Positions 19,674 to 29,853 are shown, counted from the first letter of the stretch. The stretch is DNA of 64,000 bases from Bacteroidaceae bacterium (GCA_017631315.1 JAGBTN010000012.1:1-64000), one strand, 5' to 3'. Program-made: numbers and translations. The notes: generated from the letters alone by a model not told the origin.

Positions 19674-20174
19674 ATGAAAAAAATTTTGATTGCCATCCTG
19701 ATGATGGCTCCCTTGAGCCTCTGCGCTCAAAAGTTTGCTCACTTTAACACCGCAGACATCATCCCCAACATGAAGGAATACACTACTGCGATGGAGGAAA
19801 TTCAGGCAATGCAGAAGCAGTACGAGGACGACATGAAACTCATGCAAGATGAACTGCAGAAAAAGAGCGAAGAATACCAAAAGGAGCAAGCAAACCTGTT
19901 GGAAAATGTCCGTCAACGTCGTGAACAAGAGTTGAACGACCTCTACACACGTCTGCAACAGTCATACCAAGACAATCAAGCAGCACTTCAGAAAGCACAA
20001 GCAGAAAAGATGAATGCTATCACTGAAAAAGTACTGGCTGTTGTCAAGAAGGTTGGCGAGGCTGGCGGCTATGTCTATATTGTTGATACAAGCTCTGGTG
20101 TTATCCCCTTCATTAATTCTACGCTCAGTACAGACATTACAGACCAGTTGAAGAAAGAGTTAGGCATTCAGTAA
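19674..20174 (+). CDS. OmpH/Skp family periplasmic chaperone (copy 2)
   Basis: 166 residues with signal peptide MKKILIAILMMAPLSLCAQ and a coiled coil rich in Gln and Glu (QEQANLLENV, REQELNDLY). The N-terminus is nearly identical in style to copy 1, which suggests duplication. It lies 20 bases after copy 1. Confidence 0.9.
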   Translation: MKKILIAILMMAPLSLCAQKFAHFNTADIIPNMKEYTTAMEEIQAMQKQYEDDMKLMQDELQKKSEEYQKEQANLLENVRQRREQELNDLYTRLQQSYQDNQAALQKAQAEKMNAITEKVLAVVKKVGEAGGYVYIVDTSSGVIPFINSTLSTDITDQLKKELGIQ

Positions 20175-20195
20175 CCCCTCCCTATCTGTAAACCT

Positions 20196-20771
20196 ATGAA
20201 ACGTTTGATATTCATTTTCCCCTTCCTAATGTTTTGCTTTGCTGCTTCTGCACAGATTCAGTTTGGCTACATGAGCTACAAGCAAATACTTCAGCAGTTG
20301 CCTGAGTACGCTCAAGCGACGAAAGATTTGGCTATCCTCAAAGCTAAGTATGAAGCGGAAGCGCAGAAGGGCGAAGAGGAGTTTCAACGCAAGTTCGTTG
20401 ATTTCCTGCAAGGGCAAAAGGACTTCCCACAAGCCATCATGCAGAAACGTCAGGCTGAATTGCAAACGCTAATGGATAACGGAGTGGCCTTTCGCATGAA
20501 ATCACAAGAGCTGATTGCCTCGGCTGAAAAAGATTTAATGCAAGAAGCATACAAACGTCTAAACAGAGCGTTGCTTGAAGTCGGAGTAGAGTATGGATAT
20601 GGTTATATCTTAAATACAGACGACAATAACTGTCCATATATCAATCCCGTTATCGGCTTTGATGTAACAGAACTTGTTCGACAAAAACTTGGGCTGACTG
20701 CTGTACCTGAAGCACAAAAGAGTGCCCCTGTTGCCCCCTTGGAAGAACAAATAATAGTTCCGCAAGAATAA
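20196..20771 (+). CDS. OmpH/Skp family periplasmic chaperone (copy 3)
   Basis: 191 residues, more divergent than the other two. It has a signal peptide (FPFLMFCFAASAQ), a shorter coiled coil and a C-terminal extension rich in Ala, Pro and Glu after about residue 170. The starting motif IQFGYMSYKQILQQLPEY is typical of OmpH. murI follows after 40 bases. Confidence 0.88.
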   Translation: MKRLIFIFPFLMFCFAASAQIQFGYMSYKQILQQLPEYAQATKDLAILKAKYEAEAQKGEEEFQRKFVDFLQGQKDFPQAIMQKRQAELQTLMDNGVAFRMKSQELIASAEKDLMQEAYKRLNRALLEVGVEYGYGYILNTDDNNCPYINPVIGFDVTELVRQKLGLTAVPEAQKSAPVAPLEEQIIVPQE

Positions 20772-20811
20772 GATTGAACAAACTAAGTTTTCTGGGAATA
20801 ACAAAATCACG

Positions 20812-21642
20812 ATGAAGAGCGAGTGTGGACCAATAGGAATCTTTGATTCGGGATACGGAGGGCTGACCATTCTGCGGGAGATTCGCAAGATAATGCCGCA
20901 GTATGATTACTTGTATCTTGGTGACAATGCGCGCACACCCTATGGCACACGTTCGTTCGACGTCGTATATGAGTTCACAATACAAGCTGTTCGATATTTA
21001 TTCAAACAAGGTTGTCACCTGGTAATATTGGCTTGTAACACTGCATCGGCAAAGGCTTTGCGAACCATTCAGCAGTATGACCTGCCAAGCCTTGCTCCCA
21101 ATCGGCGTGTTCTTGGTGTGATACGCCCCACCGTTGAAGTGGCTGGCGACATCTCAAAAAGTCATCATATTGGCATTATGGCCACACCTGGAACAGTACG
21201 AAGTAAAACCTACGAGTTGGAAATAGCAAAACTCTTTCCCAACTTCCAAGTTACGAGCGAGGCCTGCCCGATGTGGGTTCCGCTGGTTGAGAATGAGGAA
21301 TACAACACTCCAGGAGCTGACTATTTCGTAAGAAAGCACATTGACAACCTACTACAACAAGACCCGCAAATAGACAGTGTCATACTGGGTTGCACACATT
21401 ATCCGTTGTTGAGAGACAAAATCCGCCAATGGATGCCAGATAACATACATATCATAGAGCAAGGCAACTACGTGGCACAAAGCCTAAAGGATTACTTGTC
21501 TCGTCATCAGAATATGTCCGAGCATATTACAACAGACGGGACCATACGCTACTTGACTACGGAACAAGCTGATGTTTTTCAAGCGAAAGCGACCATATTT
21601 ATGGACACAACAGTTGAAGCAGAGAGGGTATTTTTAGAATAA
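20812..21642 (+). CDS. murI: Glutamate racemase
   Basis: Supplies D-glutamate for peptidoglycan. The 276 residues contain the two catalytic cysteines in LACNTASA (C75) and ILGCTHYPLL (C194), and the N-terminal GIFDSGYGGLT (D12). It is last in the co-directional run that begins at the DUF6242 gene. Confidence 0.96.
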   Translation: MKSECGPIGIFDSGYGGLTILREIRKIMPQYDYLYLGDNARTPYGTRSFDVVYEFTIQAVRYLFKQGCHLVILACNTASAKALRTIQQYDLPSLAPNRRVLGVIRPTVEVAGDISKSHHIGIMATPGTVRSKTYELEIAKLFPNFQVTSEACPMWVPLVENEEYNTPGADYFVRKHIDNLLQQDPQIDSVILGCTHYPLLRDKIRQWMPDNIHIIEQGNYVAQSLKDYLSRHQNMSEHITTDGTIRYLTTEQADVFQAKATIFMDTTVEAERVFLE

Positions 21643-21743
21643 TTCCGGTAGAGTACCAAATTTACCACTGCGTTTTCTGTATATTCACTGTTGGAAGGAA
21701 AAGCAACAAAGAAACAAGTTAATGACAAAAAAAGCTGAACATC

Positions 21744-21775
21744 TTTGTTTTTGGAGAGAAAAAGTTCTATCTTTG
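21744..21775 (+). promoter_or_regulatory. Promoter of the glycosyltransferase-gtrA pair
   Basis: TTTG (21744-21747), a 20-base spacer and TATCTTTG (21768-21775) lie 36 bases before the ATG at 21812. Confidence 0.8.
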
Positions 21776-21811
21776 CACAAGAGCACAAACTAATAGGCAT
21801 AAATCATAGCA

Positions 21812-22546
21812 ATGAGAAGCGACACATTAGTTATCATCCCGACATATAACGAGAAAGAGAACATTGAGGCCATCATCCGCGCCGTCACCTCGTTGGAAAA
21901 AGCATTCGACATCCTTATCATCGACGACGGAAGCCCTGATGGCACGGCGGACATCGTAAAAGGTTTGATGAAAGAAGAGGGACTTTCCGGACGTGTACAT
22001 ATTGTAGAACGTTCGGGGAAGTTGGGACTTGGTACTGCCTACATTTGTGGTTTCAAGTGGGCACTGGAGCATGGCTATGACTATGTCATTGAAATGGATG
22101 CAGACTTCAGCCATTCGCCCAACGACCTGCCTCGACTTTATGCTGCGTGCCACGATGAAGACTACGATGTTTCTGTCGGTAGCAGATATGTTTCTGGGGT
22201 AAACGTAGTAAACTGGCCTATTGGTCGCGTACTGATGTCCTACTATGCTTCGGCTTACGTCCGCACAGTTCTCGGCATTTCCTTGCGTGACACGACTGCA
22301 GGGTTCGTATGTTGGTCAAGAAAAGTCCTTGAAACCATTTGCCTTGACAACATCCGTTTTAAGGGTTACGCTTTCCAAATTGAGATGAAGTATACAGCAT
22401 TAAGACTTGGCTTCAAGATTAAGGAAGTTCCCGTAGTCTTTGTGAACCGCGAATTGGGTTCGAGCAAAATGTCCGGTGGCATTTTCAGTGAGGCACTTTT
22501 CGGCGTCCTTCGCTTGAGATTTACTAAATTCAAGAGGAATAGTTAA
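21812..22546 (+). CDS. Polyprenol-phosphate glycosyltransferase (GT2, DPM1-like)
   Basis: Moves a sugar, typically mannose or glucose, from a nucleotide donor to polyprenyl phosphate on the inner membrane face. The 244 residues carry VIIPTYNEKENIE, the metal motif DGSPDGTAD, EMDADFSH and the acceptor segment DTTAGFVCW. There are no C-terminal membrane helices, as in the soluble DPM1 type. The GtrA gene follows by 40 bases, giving a probable synthase plus flippase pair; the GT-C enzyme at 23391 could use the lipid-linked sugar. Confidence 0.9.
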   Translation: MRSDTLVIIPTYNEKENIEAIIRAVTSLEKAFDILIIDDGSPDGTADIVKGLMKEEGLSGRVHIVERSGKLGLGTAYICGFKWALEHGYDYVIEMDADFSHSPNDLPRLYAACHDEDYDVSVGSRYVSGVNVVNWPIGRVLMSYYASAYVRTVLGISLRDTTAGFVCWSRKVLETICLDNIRFKGYAFQIEMKYTALRLGFKIKEVPVVFVNRELGSSKMSGGIFSEALFGVLRLRFTKFKRNS

Positions 22547-22586
22547 TCCGTCGATTTATCTATCGCAACACTGTCATTGTAGAATA

Positions 22587-23012
22587 ATGTTTGAAGGAAA
22601 GATAGCAGAGCTACTCAAAAAGAAAGAGATGCAGCAATTTATCCGCTTCTGCATTGTGGGCGGAACGTGTGCATTGATAGACGCGACTATCTTTTATATT
22701 GTTAGGCTTTTTGCCCCATACTTGGTAGCTCTTATCTCCGGATATATCCTTTCCCTGTGTGTCAACTATCTTCTCACTATTTATTGGACCTTCCGGACTC
22801 GTTCCTCCATACATAATCTTATCGGTTTTGTCGGAGCGCATCTGTTCAACCTGTTCGTTGTACGCATGGGAATTATGGTATTCCTGGTAGAAGTTCTTGG
22901 GTTGAAGGATTCTGTTGCCTACCTGCCTATGGCTGCTATCAGCGCAGTCACCAATTATTATGTCGTACGTGCTGTAGTGAGATACTCAAAGAGAAAAAGA
23001 GAAAAAATGTAA
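22587..23012 (+). CDS. GtrA family membrane protein
   Basis: 141 residues with four predicted membrane helices and the typical opening FIRFCIVGGTCALIDATIFY. GtrA proteins are thought to flip polyprenol-linked sugars across the membrane. It is directly downstream of the matching glycosyltransferase. The C-terminus is basic (KRKREK). Confidence 0.88.
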   Translation: MFEGKIAELLKKKEMQQFIRFCIVGGTCALIDATIFYIVRLFAPYLVALISGYILSLCVNYLLTIYWTFRTRSSIHNLIGFVGAHLFNLFVVRMGIMVFLVEVLGLKDSVAYLPMAAISAVTNYYVVRAVVRYSKRKREKM

Positions 23013-23390
23013 GTCTCTTGTAAAGATTTCTCTCCTATGTGCGCTTTCTGACAGCCATTTTTTCCTTAGTTGGCACTGTTCCACCCTAAAACGCCAAAGA
23101 AACAAGAATTTGTATGTTGCTAATAATCTATCTGTTAGAAAGCATTACTCGCAAAGACATTGTTTCATTAGGTCTGACAAGCAACAGCATTCCGCCTGAA
23201 ATTGCCTAAAATCACGTCGATTTCGGTGTGGGTAGTTTGGTAATTTGGCACGGAAAAATTGCAAACATCGTTCACCATTATCACCAAATGGGCCTTGCCT
23301 GTATGGAATCGCCCCATAAGAAGTTGGGCGACGTGACGCTTTGTATTCCTTTTTTTGTAATGGAATTTCGACGAGGCATGTAAAGGATCT
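23013..23390. other. Spacer between gtrA and the GT-C gene
   Basis: 378 bases between convergent genes. I find no convincing gene, RNA or terminator. Laid out in rows of 22 bases, a few rows look alike (GCAAA at 23151 and 23261, 110 bases apart), so this may be a heavily degraded array of the kind described elsewhere, but the evidence is weak. Confidence 0.35.
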
Positions 23391-24917
23391 TTACGGTCTT
23401 CGTTCGTAAACCTGCATCTTCTGATTGACCGTGACAGGGTCCATAATATACTTCAATATAGGTCTGGGCCATGTCAGGTTCCACAGGAATTTATGCGGCG
23501 TCACACAAAAGCGATAACGGAACAATTCCTCCTTGTCATAGATAAGATGGTAGTTCTCTGGGATGGGAGCATCGTAATAATCGTGACATGTCTTTACAGC
23601 TCCTATCACACGCACAAGATACTTCACCTTCCCGGAAGCCACCCACTCTGCCTGTTCCTTCTTAATGTCTGGATTAAGGTAACTGGAGATAAAGAAATTA
23701 GGATTGGGAGGCAATTGGTCTGTGTGCTGATAAATGCCGGAATCATATGAACTGAAAGTAAGCACCTTGCTATCATCGGTCTGGTTGGCATTGACAATCT
23801 CCGCCATCTCAAGAACACAATAAGGGAATGTGCCATTAAGACGCGTTACAAGGTTCCAGTTAGTTGCAACAGACCATATGGTAACAAGAGTAAATACCAA
23901 GTACGTACGCCATGTCGGCTTGCAATCCCTTGCATAACAAATGAGCAGAGGGAAGAAGGTGAAAACAGTCAGGAAGTAGTAGAACTGAACCGTCAACATT
24001 GCGAAAGAAAGCATCAGCAAACCATATGTCCCCATGAGAAGCAACTTCACATCCTTACGCACAGGCAATAAAAGTGCAGGCAACATCAGTATCGCCCAAA
24101 TGCTGAGCTTAAACAAGGGGAACCACCAATAATCTGGTGCACCATTGGTAGCCGTTCCGTGATAATGGAAGATGTTCACCATAAAGTACGACTCCCACAG
24201 CGCATCCAATGTGCCATGCAGACCGAAATACAGCAACACCCATGCCGTAACCAACGCAAATCCCACAAAGATCCATCCAATGGCACGAAAAAGTTCCTGC
24301 ATCTGTCCGTTCTTCTTCGCAATATACCACAACGCCAACACACCACCTATATAGAAGAACAAGAGATTATACTTCATCCAGAAGATAAGTCCAATGCCAA
24401 CACCCATAATAAGCGACTGCCACCAGTGCGGAGCATGACGGTCCTTAACAAACCGCAACATGAAATAAAGACTCTGAGCCAAGAAAGGCAAAGACAATTC
24501 CTCTACACTATCCCCATAGCCAAAGAAATCCGACGTATAAGTAATCACTCCCAAAAGGCAAACAAAAGGCAAAGTGACTGACGAAGAAGAAAACATTCGC
24601 AACGTACGCAGCGAATAAATCAAATAGACAAAGCTGCAAACAATCTCCACCAAATAAATGCCCACAAAACTATTGCGTGAAAGCATGGCCGCCCATTCGT
24701 GCAAGAAGAAAAGAATGGGACCTTTATGGTCGAAGATATCAACATAGAGTTCCTTTCCACCGAGCATCGCATTACCAATAGTCATATAAACATTTGCATC
24801 GTCCCACGGATTGAGAGGATAAAAGAACGAGCAAGTACTGAACAAAGTCGTCAGTAATAAGGCAAGAAAGAACAATAGAACCTTTTCACTAAAAGAAACT
24901 CTCTGTATCATAGTCAT
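23391..24917 (-). CDS. GT-C type membrane glycosyltransferase (family 39-like)
   Basis: About 508 residues with roughly ten membrane helices. The first outer loop has an acidic pair, NPWDDANVY, and then VDIFDHKGPILFF, both typical of GT39/ArnT-like enzymes that use polyprenol-phosphate sugars. A C-terminal soluble part follows. The ATG at 24917 (or 24911) is preferred over the longer frame to 24938, because the minus-strand promoter box overlaps that site. Its sugar and acceptor cannot be read from the sequence. It converges on the glycosyltransferase-gtrA pair. Confidence 0.82.
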   Translation of the reverse strand: MTMIQRVSFSEKVLLFFLALLLTTLFSTCSFFYPLNPWDDANVYMTIGNAMLGGKELYVDIFDHKGPILFFLHEWAAMLSRNSFVGIYLVEIVCSFVYLIYSLRTLRMFSSSSVTLPFVCLLGVITYTSDFFGYGDSVEELSLPFLAQSLYFMLRFVKDRHAPHWWQSLIMGVGIGLIFWMKYNLLFFYIGGVLALWYIAKKNGQMQELFRAIGWIFVGFALVTAWVLLYFGLHGTLDALWESYFMVNIFHYHGTATNGAPDYWWFPLFKLSIWAILMLPALLLPVRKDVKLLLMGTYGLLMLSFAMLTVQFYYFLTVFTFFPLLICYARDCKPTWRTYLVFTLVTIWSVATNWNLVTRLNGTFPYCVLEMAEIVNANQTDDSKVLTFSSYDSGIYQHTDQLPPNPNFFISSYLNPDIKKEQAEWVASGKVKYLVRVIGAVKTCHDYYDAPIPENYHLIYDKEELFRYRFCVTPHKFLWNLTWPRPILKYIMDPVTVNQKMQVYERRP

Positions 24918-24935
24918 AACAAATATATTCACACG

Positions 24936-24943
24936 CAAAGATA
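24936..24943 (-). promoter_or_regulatory. -7 box of the GT-C glycosyltransferase gene
   Basis: Minus-strand TATCTTTG, about 20 bases before the chosen ATG. Confidence 0.6.
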
Positions 24944-25013
24944 TACTATTACAATGAGAATACCTTCACTTTACTAAAAAAATGTAATGAGAAAGGAGGT
25001 TTTTACCTCCTGC

Positions 25014-25045
25014 TTTGCTTTTGTCGTATAAAAGAGGTAAATTTG
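25014..25045 (+). promoter_or_regulatory. Promoter of the DUF1573 gene
   Basis: TTTG (25014-25017), a 20-base spacer and TAAATTTG (25038-25045), 22 bases before the ATG. Confidence 0.7.
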
Positions 25046-25067
25046 CGAGGAAAATGAAAAACGCAAA

Positions 25068-26153
25068 ATGAACAAACACCTTATACTACTCTCCCTCATC
25101 GCCCTATTGCTACTCTACCCGCGCCTATCAACGCCACTATTAGCACAACCCCGTTTCGTTCCCGACACAGAAATAAAGAAAGCAGGCGAAATACAATTCC
25201 AAACACCCCGTCTGTTCAAGATTGGCTTTACTAACAAAGGCGACAAGCCACTGCTCATCAAAAACATCAAAGCATCCTGTGGTTGCCTCAATGTCACATA
25301 TCCCCAAACACCCATAGCCGCAGGTGCAAGAGGCGAAATCTCACTTACATTTGATGCAAAGCTGCTAGGTACATTCTACAAAGAAATAGAAATCTACACC
25401 AATGCCTCAGACACACCAACATACATAGCAATTCAAGGAACCGTCGTAACAGAAGTACACGACTACAGCGACGAATTCCCCATCGACCTCGGAAATGTGC
25501 GTATGGTAACAAATACCGTAGAATTCGAAGATGTCAACATCGGCGACCATCCATCAATAGAACTACCAATCCTAAATACCGACCGTACAGCATTCCGCCC
25601 CGAACTGATGCACCTGCCTCCCTATCTTTCCGCCGAAAGTATCCCAGAAGATATCCCCGCAGGCAAAACAGGAATCATACGCCTTACACTCAATAGCGAA
25701 AAACTCGGGCAACTAGGACTCAACCAAACCAGCATCTACCTCTCACGTTATCTGGGCGACAAGATAAGTGAAACAAACGAAATACTCGTATCTGCTATTC
25801 TGTTGCCAAAATTTTCCGATATGAGTAATGATGCAATGGCAAAAGCGCCCGAACTGACCATCAGCGAATCCTCCATTGATTTAGAGGCTATAAACGGAAA
25901 GAAAGGCATAAGTCGCAACATAATCCTTACAAATACCGGACAAAGCGATCTTCACATACAACAAGTACAAGTCTTTAATAAAGCACTCAGCGTCAGAATT
26001 GCCAATCGTACAATCCGCCCTGGCAAAAGCACAAAGCTGAAAATCAACGTTACAGCAAAATACCTTCACAAAAGCAAAGGTCGTATGCGTGTCCTGCTCA
26101 TCACTGATGCACCACAGCAAGCCAAACAGTACATCAACGTAGATGTAAAGTAA
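25068..26153 (+). CDS. DUF1573 domain protein, secreted
   Basis: 361 residues with a signal peptide (LLSLIALLLLYPRL ... LLAQ). A DUF1573 immunoglobulin-like domain covers about residues 30-130, with the hallmark IKASCGCLNVTYP. Two further Ig-like segments follow, the last with NIILTNTGQSDLHI. Such proteins are abundant in Bacteroidetes; their role is unknown, and periplasmic or surface location is inferred. meaB starts 19 bases after its stop. Confidence 0.85.
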   Translation: MNKHLILLSLIALLLLYPRLSTPLLAQPRFVPDTEIKKAGEIQFQTPRLFKIGFTNKGDKPLLIKNIKASCGCLNVTYPQTPIAAGARGEISLTFDAKLLGTFYKEIEIYTNASDTPTYIAIQGTVVTEVHDYSDEFPIDLGNVRMVTNTVEFEDVNIGDHPSIELPILNTDRTAFRPELMHLPPYLSAESIPEDIPAGKTGIIRLTLNSEKLGQLGLNQTSIYLSRYLGDKISETNEILVSAILLPKFSDMSNDAMAKAPELTISESSIDLEAINGKKGISRNIILTNTGQSDLHIQQVQVFNKALSVRIANRTIRPGKSTKLKINVTAKYLHKSKGRMRVLLITDAPQQAKQYINVDVK

Positions 26154-26172
26154 CTTATCATTTACCCGTCTT

Positions 26173-27270
26173 ATGGAACATCCTGAGAATAACCCTGAAT
26201 ATGCTGGCTTAACCGTAAACAGCGGTGTTGCCCCTGTGACCTCCGTCAACCCTCATCTAAATCGTCGACGTTTTATCCGCCATCGTTTGACCGTTGGAGA
26301 CTATGTCGAAGGCATCCTAAAAGGGAATATTACTATTTTAGGACAAGCCGTAACACTTGTTGAAAGCACAAACCCCGATCATCAAGTCATTGCACAGGAA
26401 GTCATCGAAAAATGTTTACCCCACTCCGGCAACAGTGTACGCATCGGCATCAGTGGCGTTCCCGGTGCAGGTAAAAGCACTAGTATTGATGAGTTTGGCA
26501 TCCATGTATTAAAAGAATATGGTGGACGTTTGGCCGTTCTCGCAATCGACCCCAGTAGCGAGCGCAGCAAAGGAAGCATTCTTGGCGATAAAACTCGAAT
26601 GGAGAAATTAAGTGTACACCCTGATTCGTTCATTCGACCCAGCCCTTCTGCTGGCAGCCTTGGTGGTGTTGCACGTAAAACGCGAGAAACCATCATTCTA
26701 TGCGAAGCCGCTGGATTTGATAAGATTTTCGTCGAAACAGTGGGAGTCGGACAAAGTGAAACTGCGTGTCACTCAATGGTTGATTTCTTCTTGCTCATTC
26801 AACTTGCAGGAACAGGCGATGAATTACAAGGTATCAAGCGAGGCATTATGGAAATGGCCGATGGCATTGCGATAAATAAATGCGATGGCAACAATGTCGA
26901 CAAATGTCAACTTGCTGCTACCCACTTCCGCAATGCGCTGCACCTCTTTCCTCTCCCTGAAAGCGGTTGGAGTCCACAAGTTCTTACCTATAGTGGCTTT
27001 TATGGCTACGGAGTCAAAGAGGTTTGGGATATGATTTACAAGTATTTTGACTTCGTCAAGGAAAGTGGATACTTCGACTATCGTCGTGCTGAACAAGCAA
27101 AGTATTGGATGTACGAAAGCATTAACGAGCAACTGATGGGCAACTTCTACCACAACCCCACCATCTCAGACATGTTGCAAGCAGCCGAACGAGGTGTGCT
27201 GCAAGGCGAACGAACTTCATTCGTTGCTGCCAAGCAACTGCTCGACTCTTACTTTGCACTCCTCCATTAA
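26173..27270 (+). CDS. meaB: Methylmalonyl-CoA mutase-associated GTPase MeaB
   Basis: A G3E GTPase that protects and reloads the B12 cofactor of methylmalonyl-CoA mutase, an enzyme of the succinate-propionate route. The 365 residues contain the P loop GVPGAGKST, the AIDPSSERSKGSILGDKTRM block, ETVGVGQSE and NKCDG. The mutase subunits are not in this window. Its last 54 bases overlap the 3' end of ispH on the other strand. Confidence 0.95.
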   Translation: MEHPENNPEYAGLTVNSGVAPVTSVNPHLNRRRFIRHRLTVGDYVEGILKGNITILGQAVTLVESTNPDHQVIAQEVIEKCLPHSGNSVRIGISGVPGAGKSTSIDEFGIHVLKEYGGRLAVLAIDPSSERSKGSILGDKTRMEKLSVHPDSFIRPSPSAGSLGGVARKTRETIILCEAAGFDKIFVETVGVGQSETACHSMVDFFLLIQLAGTGDELQGIKRGIMEMADGIAINKCDGNNVDKCQLAATHFRNALHLFPLPESGWSPQVLTYSGFYGYGVKEVWDMIYKYFDFVKESGYFDYRRAEQAKYWMYESINEQLMGNFYHNPTISDMLQAAERGVLQGERTSFVAAKQLLDSYFALLH

Positions 27271-28089
27271 CCACTTCGGTGTACTTGTTGCACCGCAGAT
27301 TCCTATTGATTCACAACCTTGCAGCCAGCAGACATCAATCTCGCTGGCTGTGTCTATCATATAGGAGCGAGGGTTTGCCTTACAACATTCATTGAAGAGA
27401 ACCCGTCCATTACTACTCTTTCTGCCGCAAACAAAGAGAACAACGTCGTGTTTAATCGCAAAGCTACGAATATTAGGCATTCGGTTTGCTACTTGTCTGC
27501 AAATGGTATCGTAGTATGTAAAGGTTGCTTCTGGGCTAATATGCTGCTGTACGTATTCCACGATTTTCCGAAACTCATCCAACGGCATTGTCGTTTGGGA
27601 ATAAAGGCAGATGTCACGATTGAAGTCTAACTTCTCGACGTCGGTTGATGACTCGATAATAATGGCTGTCTCTTCTGTTTGCCCTACCAAGCCAATAACT
27701 TCAGCATGACCGTTTTTACCAAAGATGACGATTTGCCTTTTATGTTCTATATCGGCATCATATTCTTTCTTGATACGTTCCTGGAGATGCAAAACAACTG
27801 GGCAGGTGGCATCAATTAGGTTTATTGAATGTTTTTTGGCTAAAGCATATGTTGAAGGCGGTTCGCCATGTGCTCGCAGCAAAACCTTCGCATCATGAAT
27901 GTCATGCAACTGATGATGGTTGATTGTTACGAGTCCCAATTGCTGTAAACGGTCACACTCCTTTCCATTGTGCACGATGTCACCTAGGCAATAGAGCCTT
28001 TCCTCCGTTGCCAGTTCCTCTTCTGCTTTACCAATGGCTCTTGTTACACCGAAGCAAAAGCCTGAACCTTGATCTATTTCAATTTTCAT
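27217..28089 (-). CDS. ispH: 4-hydroxy-3-methylbut-2-enyl diphosphate reductase
   Basis: The last step of the MEP isoprenoid pathway, using a [4Fe-4S] cluster. The 290 residues show the first cluster cysteine in [10 protein letters not shown], the second in DATCPVV and the third near the C-terminus in [17 protein letters not shown] supplies a substrate histidine. It overlaps cmk by ATGA upstream and meaB by 54 bases at its 3' end. Its products feed the prenyl synthases at 15682 and 31421. Confidence 0.96.
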   Translation of the reverse strand: MKIEIDQGSGFCFGVTRAIGKAEEELATEERLYCLGDIVHNGKECDRLQQLGLVTINHHQLHDIHDAKVLLRAHGEPPSTYALAKKHSINLIDATCPVVLHLQERIKKEYDADIEHKRQIVIFGKNGHAEVIGLVGQTEETAIIIESSTDVEKLDFNRDICLYSQTTMPLDEFRKIVEYVQQHISPEATFTYYDTICRQVANRMPNIRSFAIKHDVVLFVCGRKSSNGRVLFNECCKANPRSYMIDTASEIDVCWLQGCESIGICGATSTPKWLMEECKVRVEQLLGSNE

Positions 28090-28775
28090 TCTGCTGCCAC
28101 TCTGTAATATTGTTCCAGCAACCAGGCTTTCTGTTCTGGTATGGTCATATTACTATTGTCCAACACAATGGCGTCTTCTGCCTTTCGCAGAGGGCTAATG
28201 GCACGAGTGGAATCTATACGGTCGCGTTCTACGACGTTTGTCAGAATCTCGTCGAAGTTGCAGGATTCCCCTTTTGCCGTCAATTCATCAAAGCGGCGCT
28301 TGGCACGCACATCTGCACTTGCTGTGACGAAAATTTTCAGTTCAGCATTGGGAAAGACGACCGTCCCTATGTCGCGTCCGTCCATAATGACTCCTTTTGC
28401 CTCGCCCATCAGACGTTGCAATTCCACCATTGCTTCGCGAACGAAACCGAGCGTAGCAATAGGACTGACATACTTCGAAACTTCCATCGTGCGTATCTCT
28501 CGCTCTACACATACGCCATTGAGATATGTATCGGGCCGTCCTGTCTCTTCGTTCAACTGGAAGGTTATCAAAATATCGGGCATACGGTTACGCAAAGCAT
28601 CCTCGTCTATACCAGCATCGGTAATCAGTCCGTTTTGCATGGCAAAGAGTGTCACGGCACGATACATGGCACCTGTATCTATATATATATAGCCAATCTC
28701 TTTTGCCAAATCCTTTGCCATTGTGCTCTTTCCACAAGAAGAGTGGCCGTCGATTGCGATGGTAATTACTTTCAT
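28086..28775 (-). CDS. cmk: Cytidylate kinase
   Basis: Phosphorylates CMP and dCMP. The 229 residues have P loop [25 protein letters not shown], and [12 protein letters not shown]. The stop overlaps the ispH start (ATGA). The order porQ, cmk, ispH on one strand suggests one transcript from the porQ promoter. Confidence 0.96.
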   Translation of the reverse strand: MKVITIAIDGHSSCGKSTMAKDLAKEIGYIYIDTGAMYRAVTLFAMQNGLITDAGIDEDALRNRMPDILITFQLNEETGRPDTYLNGVCVEREIRTMEVSKYVSPIATLGFVREAMVELQRLMGEAKGVIMDGRDIGTVVFPNAELKIFVTASADVRAKRRFDELTAKGESCNFDEILTNVVERDRIDSTRAISPLRKAEDAIVLDNSNMTIPEQKAWLLEQYYRVAAE

Positions 28776-28804
28776 TGACGTCTTAATGTTATGTAATTGG
28801 GGAC

Positions 28805-29803
28805 TTATTTAGTCTCTTTTTGAAAGTTATAGGCTAAAGTAAAAGCCAGTGTGGGTGCGCTGACATGATACTTGGCGTATGCCACACCAAACTTCAGGCG
28901 TTTGAGATTAACACCGCCACCAAACGAAAGACCGGCAGCATGCGACGAACCGGCAGCGTTCATTTCGTAGGCTCTGCGGAAGTTGTACCCCAGGCCAACA
29001 TAGAACTTGTTCGTTATAAGCCATTCGGCTCCGAGTACGAAATGGTTTATGAGAATACTTCCAGCCTTTACCTTGTTGCCGGTTGTGAAGTAATCGTCGG
29101 AAGTCCATCGCGTCAGGTCGACCATTGTGACAGAAATGCGGATAGGGGCATGACCCAGTGATTTCGTAAAGCCCATCTCAAGGTCTACAGGCAAGGGATC
29201 ACGCTCGTTGCCAAAACTTTTTATTTGTCCACCGAGATTACGCGCAGCAACGGAGAACGAAAAGTCTGACTTCTCGCTATAATAATTCAGTCCCAAGTCT
29301 GCTGCAAGCGCACAGGAAGTGTATGGTCCATAGTGCGAATAGATAAACTTCGCAGTTACACCACCCACCCAATGGTTGCTGAGAATGTGGCTGTACTGAC
29401 CGGCAATACAGAGATCTAAGGGGCTAAAATCGCCTACCATTTCGCCTGTCACAAGGGTCTCCTTTGTGGAGCCATAGCCTACAAATTGTGCATGCACACC
29501 CCAACTGCCGTTTGCTCCCACATGTTGCGAATATGCTGCTGCGCCAGTATTGGTGCCCTGCATATAGGTCATAAAGGAGAAACCTACCGACTTATCGCTA
29601 ATATTAGACAACAAGGCCGGATTCTGCATGGGGAGCGATATGTCATCCTCCATTAGAGAGATATTCTTACCGCCAAGTGCTGCCGAATGGGACGAAACTG
29701 GCAGGTTCAGGAAATTGAACACAGTGCCACTCTCTTGTGCCACAGCAACGAGCGAAAGAAAGAGACTTGCCAACAAAAAAGTGAAACGATGTATCCTCAT
29801 CAT
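28805..29803 (-). CDS. porQ: Type IX secretion system protein PorQ
   Basis: About 332 residues: signal peptide [18 protein letters not shown], then a UPF0164-like outer-membrane barrel beginning [20 protein letters not shown], the characteristic PorQ opening, and ending [11 protein letters not shown]. PorQ helps hold the PorU sortase complex that attaches T9SS cargo at the cell surface. The ATG at 29803 (or 29800) is preferred, since the longer frame starts upstream of the promoter. cmk and ispH follow it. Confidence 0.9.
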   Translation of the reverse strand: MMRIHRFTFLLASLFLSLVAVAQESGTVFNFLNLPVSSHSAALGGKNISLMEDDISLPMQNPALLSNISDKSVGFSFMTYMQGTNTGAAAYSQHVGANGSWGVHAQFVGYGSTKETLVTGEMVGDFSPLDLCIAGQYSHILSNHWVGGVTAKFIYSHYGPYTSCALAADLGLNYYSEKSDFSFSVAARNLGGQIKSFGNERDPLPVDLEMGFTKSLGHAPIRISVTMVDLTRWTSDDYFTTGNKVKAGSILINHFVLGAEWLITNKFYVGLGYNFRRAYEMNAAGSSHAAGLSFGGGVNLKRLKFGVAYAKYHVSAPTLAFTLAYNFQKETK

Positions 29804-29822
29804 TACGTATGTATATCGTTTG

Positions 29823-29853
29823 CAAAGATACAATGTTTCAACCAAAAATCAAA
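29823..29853 (-). promoter_or_regulatory. Promoter of porQ-cmk-ispH
   Basis: On the minus strand TTTG (29850-29853), a 19-base spacer and TATCTTTG (29823-29830), 20 bases before the porQ ATG. Confidence 0.75.

Noticed and set aside
23114..23209. 31-codon open frame in the spacer after gtrA
   Set aside because: No promoter, ribosome site or composition to support it.
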